Source: Bacteroidales bacterium
GTDB taxonomy: Bacteria > Bacteroidota > Bacteroidia > Bacteroidales > UBA932
Length of the DNA stretch: 64,000 bases
Direction: 5' to 3'
NCBI GenBank assembly: GCA_017647795.1
Contig: JAGCJX010000020.1
Location: forward strand, 57,260-121,259
Both the position numbers and the translations under genes were made by a program. The notes under the pieces are model-generated. The model was given only the letters and a program-made list of their open reading frames with translations. It ran no database searches and was not told the origin of the DNA. Of the stretch, positions 55,408-63,591 are shown in pieces; positions within the stretch are counted from its first letter, which is position 1; every line of letters starts with the position of its first letter.

Positions 55408-55419
55408 ACTCTTTTTATT

Positions 55420-56007
55420 CTATTGCATCATACGCCGGTACACGCCAACCACTTGCGGAAGCACCGCACGGCAGTTGTCCGATACCAAAATTTCGTCGGC
55501 CAAAGCCTCGCGCTGCGCATCCGACCACTGGTGCTGCATCCGAGCCAAGACCTGTTCCTTCGCCACGCCATCGCGTTGCATCACCCGTTCCATCCGGACT
55601 TCAACCGGAGAGGAGACCGTCAGAATACGACCGCACACCTGACGGAAGATTGGTTTCTCCAGCAACAAGGCCGACTCAAACACCACAAACGGAGCCGCCT
55701 GGTCGTCCACCCATGCTTGGAAATCCCTGAGCAAAAACGGATATACCGTCTCCTCCACACGGGCCAACAACGACGCATCCGCAAACACGATGCGGGCCAT
55801 TTCACGACGGTCAATGCGACCGTTCACACAAACCGAAGGACCGAGCAAATCCACCAAGGCCGCCAACAACGAGGGATGCTCGTCGTACAACGCTTTGGTC
55901 CGATCATCCGAATAATAAACCGGGATGCCCATCTTGGACAACATCTTGGCTATGCTGCTTTTGCCGCTGCCGATCCCGCCGGTCAATCCCAATATCCATC
56001 CCGCCAT
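55420..56007 (-). CDS. coaE: Dephospho-CoA kinase
   Basis: A 195-residue CoaE, the last step of coenzyme A synthesis. The P-loop LTGGIGSGKSS is at about residues 8-18, YYSDDRTKALYDE holds the substrate Asp, and the lid region carries RMERVMQRDG. It starts one base after the YbbR-like gene ends. Confidence 0.94.
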   Translation of the reverse strand: MAGWILGLTGGIGSGKSSIAKMLSKMGIPVYYSDDRTKALYDEHPSLLAALVDLLGPSVCVNGRIDRREMARIVFADASLLARVEETVYPFLLRDFQAWVDDQAAPFVVFESALLLEKPIFRQVCGRILTVSSPVEVRMERVMQRDGVAKEQVLARMQHQWSDAQREALADEILVSDNCRAVLPQVVGVYRRMMQ

Positions 56008-56008
56008 C

Positions 56009-57001
56009 TTACCGCACCTGCATTACCTCCACATACGGAGGATCCAGCTCGTATTGAGCGGAAATATTCGACAATTCGTTGTACACCGTCGGCACCACCT
56101 GCATCTCCAAGGTTTTCATTACTTCGTTGTAATCGACCACCACTTGGAAATGCGAAGCCAGATCCACCTCGGTAATGGGATAGAACTGACGCACCTTCAA
56201 ACGCACCTGGTTCGGAATACAAATCATCCGACGGTCTGCCGGAACATTCAACAGGTCCACCGGCAACTCCAAGGTGTGTTCTACATAACGGTCCACCTCC
56301 AAGGTTGCATAAACCTTGTCTTCTGCATAGGTAATCCCCCAAATATCCATCAGATCCACCATACGACGCAGGTTGCCGGACAACTGACGGGCCGTAATCG
56401 GCTTCGTAAAGACAGAGTCCACCCGATTCAAATAACGTTCCTTGCCATAAAGGACCACGCTATCCGGCTGCAGACGGATGGGAGAAATAGCGGCATATTG
56501 TTCCTTGAAAGTAATGTCTGTCCGCGGAATCACGGGCACTTTTTTGTGACGTACCCGCGGAATGATGAAATCCATCTCCTCAGTCACCACGTATTCAACT
56601 TCCACATCGGGCGTCAACGCCTCGGAAAGCAGGTTGCGGAGTTCCGATCCCAAGAGTTGGAAACTATCCTCGTTGCCCGCCGATGTATTCGGGTGCAAGA
56701 GGCGTTCGGGCACCTCCAGCGTCAACCAACTGCCTATTCCCAAGCGCTGCTTGATGATGTAAAAACCCTTCGCCCGTCCACGGATGATCAGGGGCTGTTG
56801 GGTTTCTGAGCGCGAGGCATGACCCGACATCTCCGTTTCCACACGCAAACGGTAATCAAAATGGACCGTATAGTCCAGCGAAAGGTAATGGACAATCCAA
56901 ATAAAAAACGCCAAAAGGAGAGAAAACAGGATAATCACCCAGTCTCTCCCCTCTGTGGCCTTTGCAATGACCTTTCCCTTCAAAAAGAAAGGACGCTTCA
57001 T
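56009..57001 (-). CDS. YbbR/CdaR-like domain protein
   Basis: A 330-residue protein with a basic N-terminus, one membrane helix (about residues 20-45), and tandem beta-rich YbbR-like repeats outside. In Gram-positive bacteria CdaR controls diadenylate cyclase; in Bacteroidota the role is unproven. It sits between yajC and coaE, overlapping neither, with spacers of four and one bases. Confidence 0.82.
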   Translation of the reverse strand: MKRPFFLKGKVIAKATEGRDWVIILFSLLLAFFIWIVHYLSLDYTVHFDYRLRVETEMSGHASRSETQQPLIIRGRAKGFYIIKQRLGIGSWLTLEVPERLLHPNTSAGNEDSFQLLGSELRNLLSEALTPDVEVEYVVTEEMDFIIPRVRHKKVPVIPRTDITFKEQYAAISPIRLQPDSVVLYGKERYLNRVDSVFTKPITARQLSGNLRRMVDLMDIWGITYAEDKVYATLEVDRYVEHTLELPVDLLNVPADRRMICIPNQVRLKVRQFYPITEVDLASHFQVVVDYNEVMKTLEMQVVPTVYNELSNISAQYELDPPYVEVMQVR

Positions 57002-57005
57002 CGAA

Positions 57006-57332
57006 TTATTTTGTTTGAATATCAGTGATATCCTTCACTACAGAAGATTTATCAACTCTGATTTTCACGTTGTTATCAACTTCGATCAACAAATATTGTT
57101 CTTTCACTTCAGCAACAGTACCGTAGATACCACCGATGGTCACGATCTTGTCACCCTTGGTCAATGAATTGCGGAATGCTTGCAATTCTTTTTGTTTCTT
57201 TTGTTGGGGACGAATCATGAAGAAGTACATAACACCGATGATCAAAGCCATCATGATCAACATTTGCATACCGCCACCTTGTTGAGGTGCAGCTTGTTGC
57301 AACAAAGCAAAATTCAAAATCATTGTATTCAA
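57006..57332 (-). CDS. yajC: Preprotein translocase accessory subunit YajC
   Basis: A 108-residue YajC: short Gln/Gly-rich start, one membrane helix (about residues 24-42), the family block FMIRPQQKKQKELQAFRNSLTKGDKIVTIGGIYG-like, and a small C-terminal domain. It assists SecDF-YajC. A TTG-N19-TATTTTTG promoter at 57362-57391 makes it the first gene of a nine-gene operon. Confidence 0.94.
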   Translation of the reverse strand: MNTMILNFALLQQAAPQQGGGMQMLIMMALIIGVMYFFMIRPQQKKQKELQAFRNSLTKGDKIVTIGGIYGTVAEVKEQYLLIEVDNNVKIRVDKSSVVKDITDIQTK

Positions 57333-57361
57333 TTTTAATTGTTAACGTTTAAATATCCTTG

Positions 57362-57391
57362 CAAAAATAATAAAAATCGGAAATGGGACAA
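57362..57391 (-). promoter_or_regulatory. Promoter of the yajC operon
   Basis: On the minus strand TTG (57389-57391) and TATTTTTG (57362-57369) are 19 bases apart. Start site near 57356, leader about 24 bases. It lies just after the nusB stop. Confidence 0.65.
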
Positions 57392-57394
57392 AGA

Positions 57395-58342
57395 TTAGTT
57401 TTCCACCAGACCGGCACCGCGTTTCACCACCACATTCTTGGCTTGCAAATCACGAATCAGGCGATCCAACAAACCGTTTACGAATACCTTGCTGTTTTGG
57501 GTACTGTAGAATTTGGAAACTTCCACATACTCATTGATGGTCACTTTCACCGGAATGGAATCAAATCGAATGGCCTCTGCAATACCCATGATAATCAGAG
57601 TGATGTCGGTCACAACCAAACGGTCCAAATCCCAGTTGGAAATGTTATTTTTCACCATCTCCAAGTATTCGTTGTAGTGAGCGAAGGAGTGCACCAGCAA
57701 CTCACGGGCGAAATCGCGGTCGTCGTCCTTCATAAAGAGCGGCGGCAAATCCAATTTCTCTTTGGACTTCACGATGGAGAGGGTACGCAGAATCACATTC
57801 AAGACATAACCCAAGTCATCCACCCAGTACAACGACGCATCTTCCAGCATTTGTTCCAGATCTTCGTCGTCCTCAAACTCCTGTTGGTAAATTCTGGAGA
57901 ACAACGCACAATCTTCACGCAAAGAAGAAGTGGGAGAGGCCATGTATTTTTGGAAATATTCTTCTTGAAGCAAACGGGCGAACAACTTCTTGACATAGGC
58001 CATCCATTGCTCACCATCCCACAACAAACCTTGGCTTTCGCAAAAAGTCATGTAAATATCGTTGCGGCGCAACATCGCTGCCAACGCATTGTCTGCAAAT
58101 TTGCGATTCGGATTCTTTTCCTCCTCAGTGGGTTGGAACTTCTTCAAACCCAACTCAATGCGTTCGTTCGCCAAACGGCTCAAGGCCACCGGCAACTGCA
58201 ACATGAAATAATACAGGCGGCGAGTTTCCTCGCAAGCATGCAACAACTCCTCCTCAATGCTTCTTAGGGACGTACTGGAGGAACATACGGAACTGTAAAG
58301 AACTTTAAAAGCTTTGATTCTAATTAATCTTCGGTTCAGCAT
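57395..58342 (-). CDS. nusB: Transcription antitermination factor NusB (long Bacteroidota form)
   Basis: A 315-residue protein started at ATG 58342 (MLNRRLIRIKAFKVLYS); codons further up to 58492 overlap the divergent promoter and gene. NusB from other phyla is about 140-160 residues; in Bacteroidota an N-terminal extension precedes the NusB fold, which here occupies roughly the last 150 residues (EYLEMVKNNISNWDLDRL, INEYVEVSKFYSTQNSKVFVNG-like). It binds boxA RNA with NusE in rRNA antitermination. Confidence 0.9.
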   Translation of the reverse strand: MLNRRLIRIKAFKVLYSSVCSSSTSLRSIEEELLHACEETRRLYYFMLQLPVALSRLANERIELGLKKFQPTEEEKNPNRKFADNALAAMLRRNDIYMTFCESQGLLWDGEQWMAYVKKLFARLLQEEYFQKYMASPTSSLREDCALFSRIYQQEFEDDEDLEQMLEDASLYWVDDLGYVLNVILRTLSIVKSKEKLDLPPLFMKDDDRDFARELLVHSFAHYNEYLEMVKNNISNWDLDRLVVTDITLIIMGIAEAIRFDSIPVKVTINEYVEVSKFYSTQNSKVFVNGLLDRLIRDLQAKNVVVKRGAGLVEN

Positions 58343-58365
58343 ACGCTCAATAACTAAATATTTTG

Positions 58366-58373
58366 CAAATATA
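58366..58373 (-). promoter_or_regulatory. -7 element of nusB
   Basis: TATATTTG on the minus strand; leader of about 18 bases to ATG 58342. It supports the short nusB start. Confidence 0.5.
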
Positions 58374-58395
58374 GAATATCCCGAGAAATTTATTT

Positions 58396-58403
58396 TATCT
58401 TTG
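58396..58403 (+). promoter_or_regulatory. -7 element of the PUR/DUF3276 gene
   Basis: TATCTTTG, 25 bases before the ATG at 58429; divergent from the nusB element. Confidence 0.48.
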
Positions 58404-58428
58404 TCAAGAATTTTAAAAAACGAACGAT

Positions 58429-58767
58429 ATGTATCTTGAAGATTTTGAGAATGCAGGAATGCACGAACGCAACGGGGATGATGTTTTTTCAAAACCGGTG
58501 AGAGCGGGTAAAAGAACGTATTTCTTCGATGTGAAGGCCACGAAGGGTAACGATTATTACTTGACCATTACAGAAAGCAAACGCCGCATGGAACGCGACG
58601 GCCGCTTTGTATACGACAAACACAAGATCTTCTTGTACAAGGAAGATTTTGAAAAATTCTCTGAAGGACTGGCTGAGGTCATCAACTACATCAAAGACAG
58701 ATGTCCGGTGGTTGAACGAACCGAAGAAGCAACTCCTTTTTCGAATGTAAATTTTGACGAATTGTAA
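58429..58767 (+). CDS. PUR-alpha-like single-strand nucleic acid binding protein (DUF3276)
   Basis: A 112-residue protein of the PUR/DUF3276 family, common in Bacteroidota. RTYFFDVKATKGNDYYLTITESKR and FLYKEDFEKFSEGL form the beta-beta-beta-alpha PUR repeat that binds purine-rich single-stranded DNA or RNA. Its cellular role is not settled. It is monocistronic, with a terminator 17 bases after its stop. Confidence 0.9.
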   Translation: MYLEDFENAGMHERNGDDVFSKPVRAGKRTYFFDVKATKGNDYYLTITESKRRMERDGRFVYDKHKIFLYKEDFEKFSEGLAEVINYIKDRCPVVERTEEATPFSNVNFDEL

Positions 58768-58783
58768 TCAATCCGTACCCCAC

Positions 58784-58812
58784 AAAAAACGACCCCAGCG
58801 GTCGTTTTTTTG
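58784..58812 (+). terminator. Intrinsic terminator of the PUR/DUF3276 gene
   Basis: An 11-bp stem (58784-58794 with 58800-58810), five-base loop, then T residues. Confidence 0.88.
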
Positions 58813-58821
58813 TTTACGACC

Positions 58822-59077
58822 CGATGCCGTCCCGGCCAACAGACCCAACATCCCCAACACCCCATTGCCTTCTACGACATTTTGGCCACGTTGGAAGAAT
58901 TGACACGGGATCCCAACCCTACTGGGCCAAGGGACCCAAGCCACACACGACTTCCTCTATTGGGAATTTGAAGAAACGGACCAGGTTACCGTCCGCAAAG
59001 GAGACTGGAAAATGAGAACCGACCGGGCATCGATTTGTTTTGTAGCTCGGCTCCGTCTTATGTATGAAACCGCTTAA
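58822..59077 (+). pseudogene. Remnant of a sulfatase (S1 family) gene, C-terminal part
   Basis: Two frames carry pieces of one protein. 58822-58902 reads RPG..., then HPIAFYDILATLEEL, like the WPG...AFYD..PTL.E segment of arylsulfatases. After a +1 shift, 58907-59014 reads GIPTLLGQ, then HDFLYWEFEE and VRKGDWKM, the usual C-terminal DGISFLPTLLGQ, EHDYLYWEFHE and AVRKGDWK blocks. The expected 15-20 residues between are missing, and no catalytic N-terminal half (CxPSR) exists upstream, where the DUF3276 terminator lies. So this is a truncated, frameshifted relic. After Met at 59012-59014 the frame is degenerate up to TAA at 59075-59077. Confidence 0.8.
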
Positions 59078-59174
59078 AAGCGGGAAGAATTAAGTTTCAC
59101 ACCAATCTGTGTCGTACTGCCGGAAATGATTCTTCTGGCTTGTCTTGCGTACCCGTCAAAATGAGAGCAAGAAA
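59078..59174. other. Spacer with no recognised feature
   Basis: Between the sulfatase remnant and the terminator I see no ORF, RNA gene or repeat. With 58768-59287 it makes the only stretch over 300 bases without an intact gene. Confidence 0.5.
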
Positions 59175-59210
59175 AAGAGCCTTGCGATTCTCGCGAACGG
59201 CAAGGCTCTT
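59170..59210 (-). terminator. Terminator of the lipoprotein array
   Basis: An 11-bp stem (59175-59185 with 59200-59210) carrying AAGAGCCTTGC and its complement; on the minus strand the 3' arm runs into five T. It lies 77 bases after the stop of the last beta-helix lipoprotein gene. Confidence 0.8.
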
Positions 59211-59224
59211 AGGTATCAGTTAAC

Positions 59225-59282
59225 AAATCTTCGTGTTAGCGATAACAAAGTCGCTGTAATGGAAGATTTCGTGAACTTTGTT
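59225..59282 (-). other. Crossing inverted repeats, possible pseudoknot in the 3' untranslated region
   Basis: AAATCTTC (59225-59232) is complementary to GAAGATTT (59262-59269), and AACAAAGT (59244-59251) to ACTTTGTT (59275-59282). The two pairs interlock, the topology of an H-type pseudoknot, between the gene stop and the terminator. Confidence 0.4.
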
Positions 59283-59287
59283 CAATC

Positions 59288-60955
59288 TTAGTTTACTTTG
59301 GTTGCAGCATCCAACGCAGCTTGTGCCTCTACACTCAGTGTGTTATTGCTAAAGGTCGAAGCGTAGGTAGGTCCATCAAATTCAAGGTTGTTGATGATAT
59401 TATCAGAAATGGTAGCTGTAGCAGCACCGTATACCTTGAAACGAACATTTTTGAAGTTATTACGAGTTACAACTGGAGAGCCACTTACAACATTTACAGT
59501 TCTGCCTGTGTTAACGATATTGTCTGTGAACTTCACATCACCACGCAGCAAAATAACATTCTTATTTTCATTCATGTTGAAAGTACAGCCGGTAACTGTG
59601 AGATTATCACTCTCATTATCAAAGTAAAAGGCAACTCCATTTGTATCAAAGATGCAGTCTTTTACCTTGATTTCACCATTCCTAGGGAAAATTGCAGCTG
59701 AAGCGGCATGTGCACCGCCACCTACGAAGTGAACATTCTCAATAACACCAGACTCCAGCTCAAGTCCACCAGTTGTCAAACCATCTGCATACTTCAGGGT
59801 CAGGTTAGAGATATTCAGATTGCTAGCACCCTGGAATAACTGATTACCATTACCAGCAGACTCAATAGCATTGACTGTCAGAGTGTGGCCCTTACCGTCA
59901 ATAGTAACATTGATCTTATCAATGGTAATGATATTACCATCAGCAATGTCATAATCTTCTGAGAACATGATCCACTTATCAACGGTGATATCGTTAGCAA
60001 ACTCGATGTAGCCACCATTGATAACCGCTGCCTTAAGTTCATCGTAATTCTTTACCACATAAACTACGTTGTCGGGGGTAGTATAATCCGGGTTGATTTC
60101 CACATTCACATCCACATCGCTGGTCAAAATGCTACCGTAGATGTTGGTGCGATAGTTGCGTTGTACCGGAACAGAGGAAACGGTGCGGGTCTTGTTATTG
60201 TTATTATTGTCAGAGATTGTAAATTCAACATCCACCAAAGATTTATCTGCACCTACCAAGACGTAGTTCATAGCTACGTATTCATAACCAGTTACAGGGA
60301 ACTTTTCAGCCTTGTCGATATCAGCAGAACCAAAAGTAACATCAGCTGCTCCAGAAACAGTACCATTTGCAAGGTTCAAGGTGTTGTAGATACCTTTCAC
60401 TGTCACAGAAGATTGAGTCGGGACATAACCGGAAGCAGCTTCTGCTTTTCCATAGTCATTGGTACCAATGTTCAATTGGGCAAAGGGACGACGCAACTCA
60501 ACGGTTTCTGTTTGGGCTCCAGTTACAGTAAATTTATGCACTGCATAAAAAGCATCCAAAGACTCATTGTTGCTAACGACATTCGTATAGTCAACGATCA
60601 TGGTCTTGTCTTCGAAGTTAACAGTATAAGGTGCACCTTCTGCATCTGCCCACAAAATGATTTGATAGGTTTCACCAGCTGTTAATTGAAGGGACAAGGT
60701 TGTTGTGCCATGGATCTCTGCATCAGTCGTCTTGTGACTGATTGTACCATATTGTGTATCATTCATGTGATACACTGCATACTGCAATTTATTGGCAGTC
60801 GTTCCGTCGCTATAAGCACGGGTTGCAATCTCGGGAGTGGTTACTTCAAACGTAACCGTCGCTTCGCCGAGAGCAGGAGTAAACTCTTGTTCTTGACAAG
60901 AGGTGGTCAGCAGCATACCAGCTGCCATCAGACCCGTAAAGAATTTTTTTAACAT
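59288..60955 (-). CDS. DUF6562/fimbrillin-like N-terminal lipoprotein with beta-helix C-terminus
   Basis: A 555-residue lipoprotein: lipobox LLTTSC (Cys20), then a fimbrillin-like domain to about residue 290 with ATVTFEVTTPEIATRA, RRPFAQLNIGT and PVQRNYRTNIYGS. The C-terminal half (about residues 300-555) has repeated short strands with Asn/Gly turns (VTIDGKGHTLTV, LNISNLTLKYADG, IKVKDCIFDTNG, LTVTGCTFNMNEN), as in right-handed beta-helices of the pectate-lyase fold. No catalytic residues are obvious. Probably a surface-exposed binding or structural protein. It is the third of three paralogues and lacks the GGTFNFNP-type C-terminal cap of the other two. Confidence 0.8.
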   Translation of the reverse strand: MLKKFFTGLMAAGMLLTTSCQEQEFTPALGEATVTFEVTTPEIATRAYSDGTTANKLQYAVYHMNDTQYGTISHKTTDAEIHGTTTLSLQLTAGETYQIILWADAEGAPYTVNFEDKTMIVDYTNVVSNNESLDAFYAVHKFTVTGAQTETVELRRPFAQLNIGTNDYGKAEAASGYVPTQSSVTVKGIYNTLNLANGTVSGAADVTFGSADIDKAEKFPVTGYEYVAMNYVLVGADKSLVDVEFTISDNNNNNKTRTVSSVPVQRNYRTNIYGSILTSDVDVNVEINPDYTTPDNVVYVVKNYDELKAAVINGGYIEFANDITVDKWIMFSEDYDIADGNIITIDKINVTIDGKGHTLTVNAIESAGNGNQLFQGASNLNISNLTLKYADGLTTGGLELESGVIENVHFVGGGAHAASAAIFPRNGEIKVKDCIFDTNGVAFYFDNESDNLTVTGCTFNMNENKNVILLRGDVKFTDNIVNTGRTVNVVSGSPVVTRNNFKNVRFKVYGAATATISDNIINNLEFDGPTYASTFSNNTLSVEAQAALDAATKVN

Positions 60956-60987
60956 AAAATTAAAGTTTTATAAAGGTTCTTTAAGAA

Positions 60988-61070
60988 AAGCCTGTGCCCG
61001 TTGCTCTTACGAGCGGTAAAAGTGAAGTGAGTCTATGCAAGTACGATAGACGTAGTCGGGACACAGGCTT
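60988..61070 (-). repeat. Nested inverted repeats in the spacer between lipoprotein genes 2 and 3
   Basis: Outer arms 60988-61000 and 61057-61070 pair over 13 bp with one bulged base. Inside are GTCTAT/ATAGAC (61031-61036 with 61046-61051) and a small GCTC/GAGC hairpin near 61003-61014, so the RNA would be branched. On the minus strand the outer stem is followed by TTTTCTT, so it may act as a leaky terminator or as an mRNA end protector. Confidence 0.6.
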
Positions 61071-61082
61071 GTGAGTTATCGA

Positions 61083-63434
61083 TTATTTAGCAGATACAGT
61101 CCAGGTGTCGCCTGATTGGATAGCTTCGTAACCATCAGGAACATATTCTGAAGGATTAAAGTTGAAGGTACCACCAGTAATGATGACTTCTCCTGTATAC
61201 GAGCCAAGTGCTACTTCTTTTACATAAGGATTGGATGAACCAACAGGCTTGCCATAGAAATTACCGCCTTTGACATAAATAACAGCATTTCCGTGAGCAC
61301 ACAAATAACTGTTTCCAGAAGCGTTTGCCATATTTACATCGACATCGGTGATCGTAATAACAGACTGTTTATCGTTAGTACTTGCTGCATAGAAACAGTT
61401 TCTTCCACTCATGCCATCAGTAAATTTCAAGCTTCCGTCATTGAAGTCCACACTGGCACCATAATAAGCACCCACAAAGCCCCCTTCAACATCCACATTG
61501 TCAAGAACTGCATCATAGTCTCCCATAACCGCAACACTCGGGGTTGCTGTAGAAGCTCCGCCTCCTGCTTGAATCTTTTTACCGTTACCAACAATGGTAA
61601 AATCTTTCTCAATGACTACTGTTTCTGTCTCCAAATACTCGATATCCGTACCCAAAGTCACTTGCCAAACATCATCGGTGCTCAACGACTCATTAAAACT
61701 GTCTTTTGATGCTGCAGAAACCGCAACAGGATATACAGTAAAGTCATCAGCTCCGGTCATTTTGAAAGTTCCTTCAGGGAATGAGTACGCCTCATCATCG
61801 CTACCGTTGGTAATCACAATTTGATAAGGTTCTGCAGTGGTCAAGGTATTGGTGCCTTCCAATGCAATCACATTGTTCTTACCAGTCATCTTACGTACGA
61901 TGAACGGTTGTACTGCATCTACGTTCACATTCTTAACAGTGATACCGTAGTTATCAGTGTTACCGTCGAAACGGATACCGTAAGCAGCAGATTTGATGAC
62001 TACTCCCGATACAACTACGTTTCGTACTTGTTTGAATGCAATACCGTTCTTACCTTCGATATTCGCATTTTCAACGACAACGTCTTCGTCACAACTTTGT
62101 GCTTGTACCAAGGAGTGCAAACCATTCGCAGTACAGTTCAATACTTGCAGGTTTTTCGTAGATTTTGCTTGTACACCGACAGCTGTATATTCTGCATCAC
62201 CCGTAGCAGTAAAAGTACATCCTTCTACAATCACGTTGTTAGAATAACGACGGGTCACACCATTTTCAACACCGAAGTCGTTCGGCATGATGAAATTCAA
62301 GGCAGGCGTTGCAGTCTCAAAGTTGACATTTTTGATGATGATGCTACCGTCGTTGTAGTTAGAACCGTTGTGGATCTTGATCGTACCATCGTATTTGTGG
62401 TTTTTACCGTCAATAATGATGTTTCTGTTTGCTTTTTGGTACTCAATCACATCCCCTTTGATATCAGCTCCGAGGTAAATGGTTGTGGTCTTGTCAACCG
62501 GTGCGTTGTTCAATGCTTGTTGCAAACCATGAACATCCAATACAAAGTTTTCATAAGAAGGATCTTCGTTGTATTCCGGTTTGATTTCTACATTGATGTC
62601 CACATCGCTGGTCATCAAGTTACCATAAATGTTGGTACGGTAATTACGTTGTACAGGAACAGCACCTACCTTGCGATTCTTTACATTGGAACCGTCGGTA
62701 AAGTTAAATTCTACTTCAACGGTTTCTTTGTCTTTTGCTACCAACAAGTAGTTCATCGCCAGGTATTCGCATCCGGCTACCGGGAAAGTTTCTGTTCTAT
62801 CAATCTCTGCATAGTCAAACTTTCCTGCCACAGGATTTGCAACCGAACCGTCAAAGTTCAATGTGCTGTAGATATTCTTCACAGTCACTGAAGATTGAGT
62901 CGGAGTATAACCTGCATCCGCAGAGGCTTGATAGTCTGCAGTACCGATGTTCAATTGGGCGAAGGGTCGTTGCAACTGAACTTTCTCTGTTTTTGCACTT
63001 ACCGTAAAGGTATGGTAGCAGTAGAAAGCGTCACGGTATTCGTCATTTGACTTGGCACTGGTATAGTCAACAGTCACCGTCTTGTTAGCAAAGTCGAGGG
63101 TATAAGGTGCATCCGGAGCAGCTGCCCAGAATACGATTGAATATTGGTTGCCCGTTGTCAATTGAAGTTGAACATTGGCAGAACCTTTGATCTCTGCATT
63201 GGTGTTAGTCAACATCTCCAAATAGTTACCATTTGCATCGTACACTGCATATTGCAAATGGGTTGCAGTCTTTCCGTCGCTATAATCGTATGCATCAGCA
63301 CGGGTTGCAATTTCCGGAGTAGCCACCTCAAAGGTTACGGTAGCGTCTTGGCCCGGAGCAAACTCTTGTTTTTGGCAAGAGGTGGTGATCAGCAGGGCTG
63401 CTGCCATCAGACCTAAAAAGAATTTCTTAATCAT
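61083..63434 (-). CDS. DUF6562/fimbrillin-like lipoprotein with long beta-helix C-terminus
   Basis: A 783-residue paralogue of the gene at 59288-60955. Signal and lipobox (LLITTSC, Cys20) and the N-terminal domain are nearly the same (ATVTFEVATPEIATRA, RPFAQLNIGT, PVQRNYRTNIYGN, SDVDINVEIKPEY). From about residue 300 on the protein is a series of beta-helix-like coils (RNIIIDGKNHKYDG, SIIIKNVNFETATP, NNVIVEGCTFTATGD, LQVLNCTANGL, DVVVENANIEGKNGI, ITITDVDVNMAN), ending in VIITGGTFNFNPSEYVPDGY and a short tail. Longer beta-helix, same anchor: the layout of variable surface proteins. Confidence 0.8.
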   Translation of the reverse strand: MIKKFFLGLMAAALLITTSCQKQEFAPGQDATVTFEVATPEIATRADAYDYSDGKTATHLQYAVYDANGNYLEMLTNTNAEIKGSANVQLQLTTGNQYSIVFWAAAPDAPYTLDFANKTVTVDYTSAKSNDEYRDAFYCYHTFTVSAKTEKVQLQRPFAQLNIGTADYQASADAGYTPTQSSVTVKNIYSTLNFDGSVANPVAGKFDYAEIDRTETFPVAGCEYLAMNYLLVAKDKETVEVEFNFTDGSNVKNRKVGAVPVQRNYRTNIYGNLMTSDVDINVEIKPEYNEDPSYENFVLDVHGLQQALNNAPVDKTTTIYLGADIKGDVIEYQKANRNIIIDGKNHKYDGTIKIHNGSNYNDGSIIIKNVNFETATPALNFIMPNDFGVENGVTRRYSNNVIVEGCTFTATGDAEYTAVGVQAKSTKNLQVLNCTANGLHSLVQAQSCDEDVVVENANIEGKNGIAFKQVRNVVVSGVVIKSAAYGIRFDGNTDNYGITVKNVNVDAVQPFIVRKMTGKNNVIALEGTNTLTTAEPYQIVITNGSDDEAYSFPEGTFKMTGADDFTVYPVAVSAASKDSFNESLSTDDVWQVTLGTDIEYLETETVVIEKDFTIVGNGKKIQAGGGASTATPSVAVMGDYDAVLDNVDVEGGFVGAYYGASVDFNDGSLKFTDGMSGRNCFYAASTNDKQSVITITDVDVNMANASGNSYLCAHGNAVIYVKGGNFYGKPVGSSNPYVKEVALGSYTGEVIITGGTFNFNPSEYVPDGYEAIQSGDTWTVSAK

Positions 63435-63452
63435 AATTCAATAATTAAAAGA

Positions 63453-63572
63453 AAGCGCCTATTCCACCTGAGACTCGTTCGATCAATGAGAAATATAGGG
63501 TCAAAACTAGTTGAGAAGAATTCTCATAGTGGGCTTGTGGTAGTAGTTTTGACAAATAGGTGATAGGCGCTT
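63453..63572 (-). repeat. Nested inverted repeats in the spacer between lipoprotein genes 1 and 2
   Basis: Outer arms 63453-63469 and 63558-63572 pair as AAGCGCCTAT plus CACCT (two-base bulge). Inside, GTCAAAACTA (63500-63509) pairs with TAGTTTTGAC (63544-63553), enclosing TGAGAA/TTCTCA (63512-63517 with 63521-63526). On the minus strand a T-rich tract follows, about 20 bases before the next ATG. Sequence differs from the 60988-61070 element, but the architecture is the same. Confidence 0.65.
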
Positions 63573-63591
63573 ATAGTGATTTATTCGTTAA

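Noticed and set aside
58343..58492. 50-codon upstream extension of nusB
   Set aside because: It overlaps the start of the divergent DUF3276 gene and both promoters; the family N-terminus begins at MLNRRLIRIK.
58824..59015. Intact 63-codon ORF in the gap
   Set aside because: It is Pro/Ser/Thr-rich nonsense in a third frame; the other two frames carry split sulfatase motifs, so the region is a pseudogene.
58822..59077. Small RNA gene in the gap after the DUF3276 terminator
   Set aside because: Clear protein motifs of a sulfatase explain the sequence.
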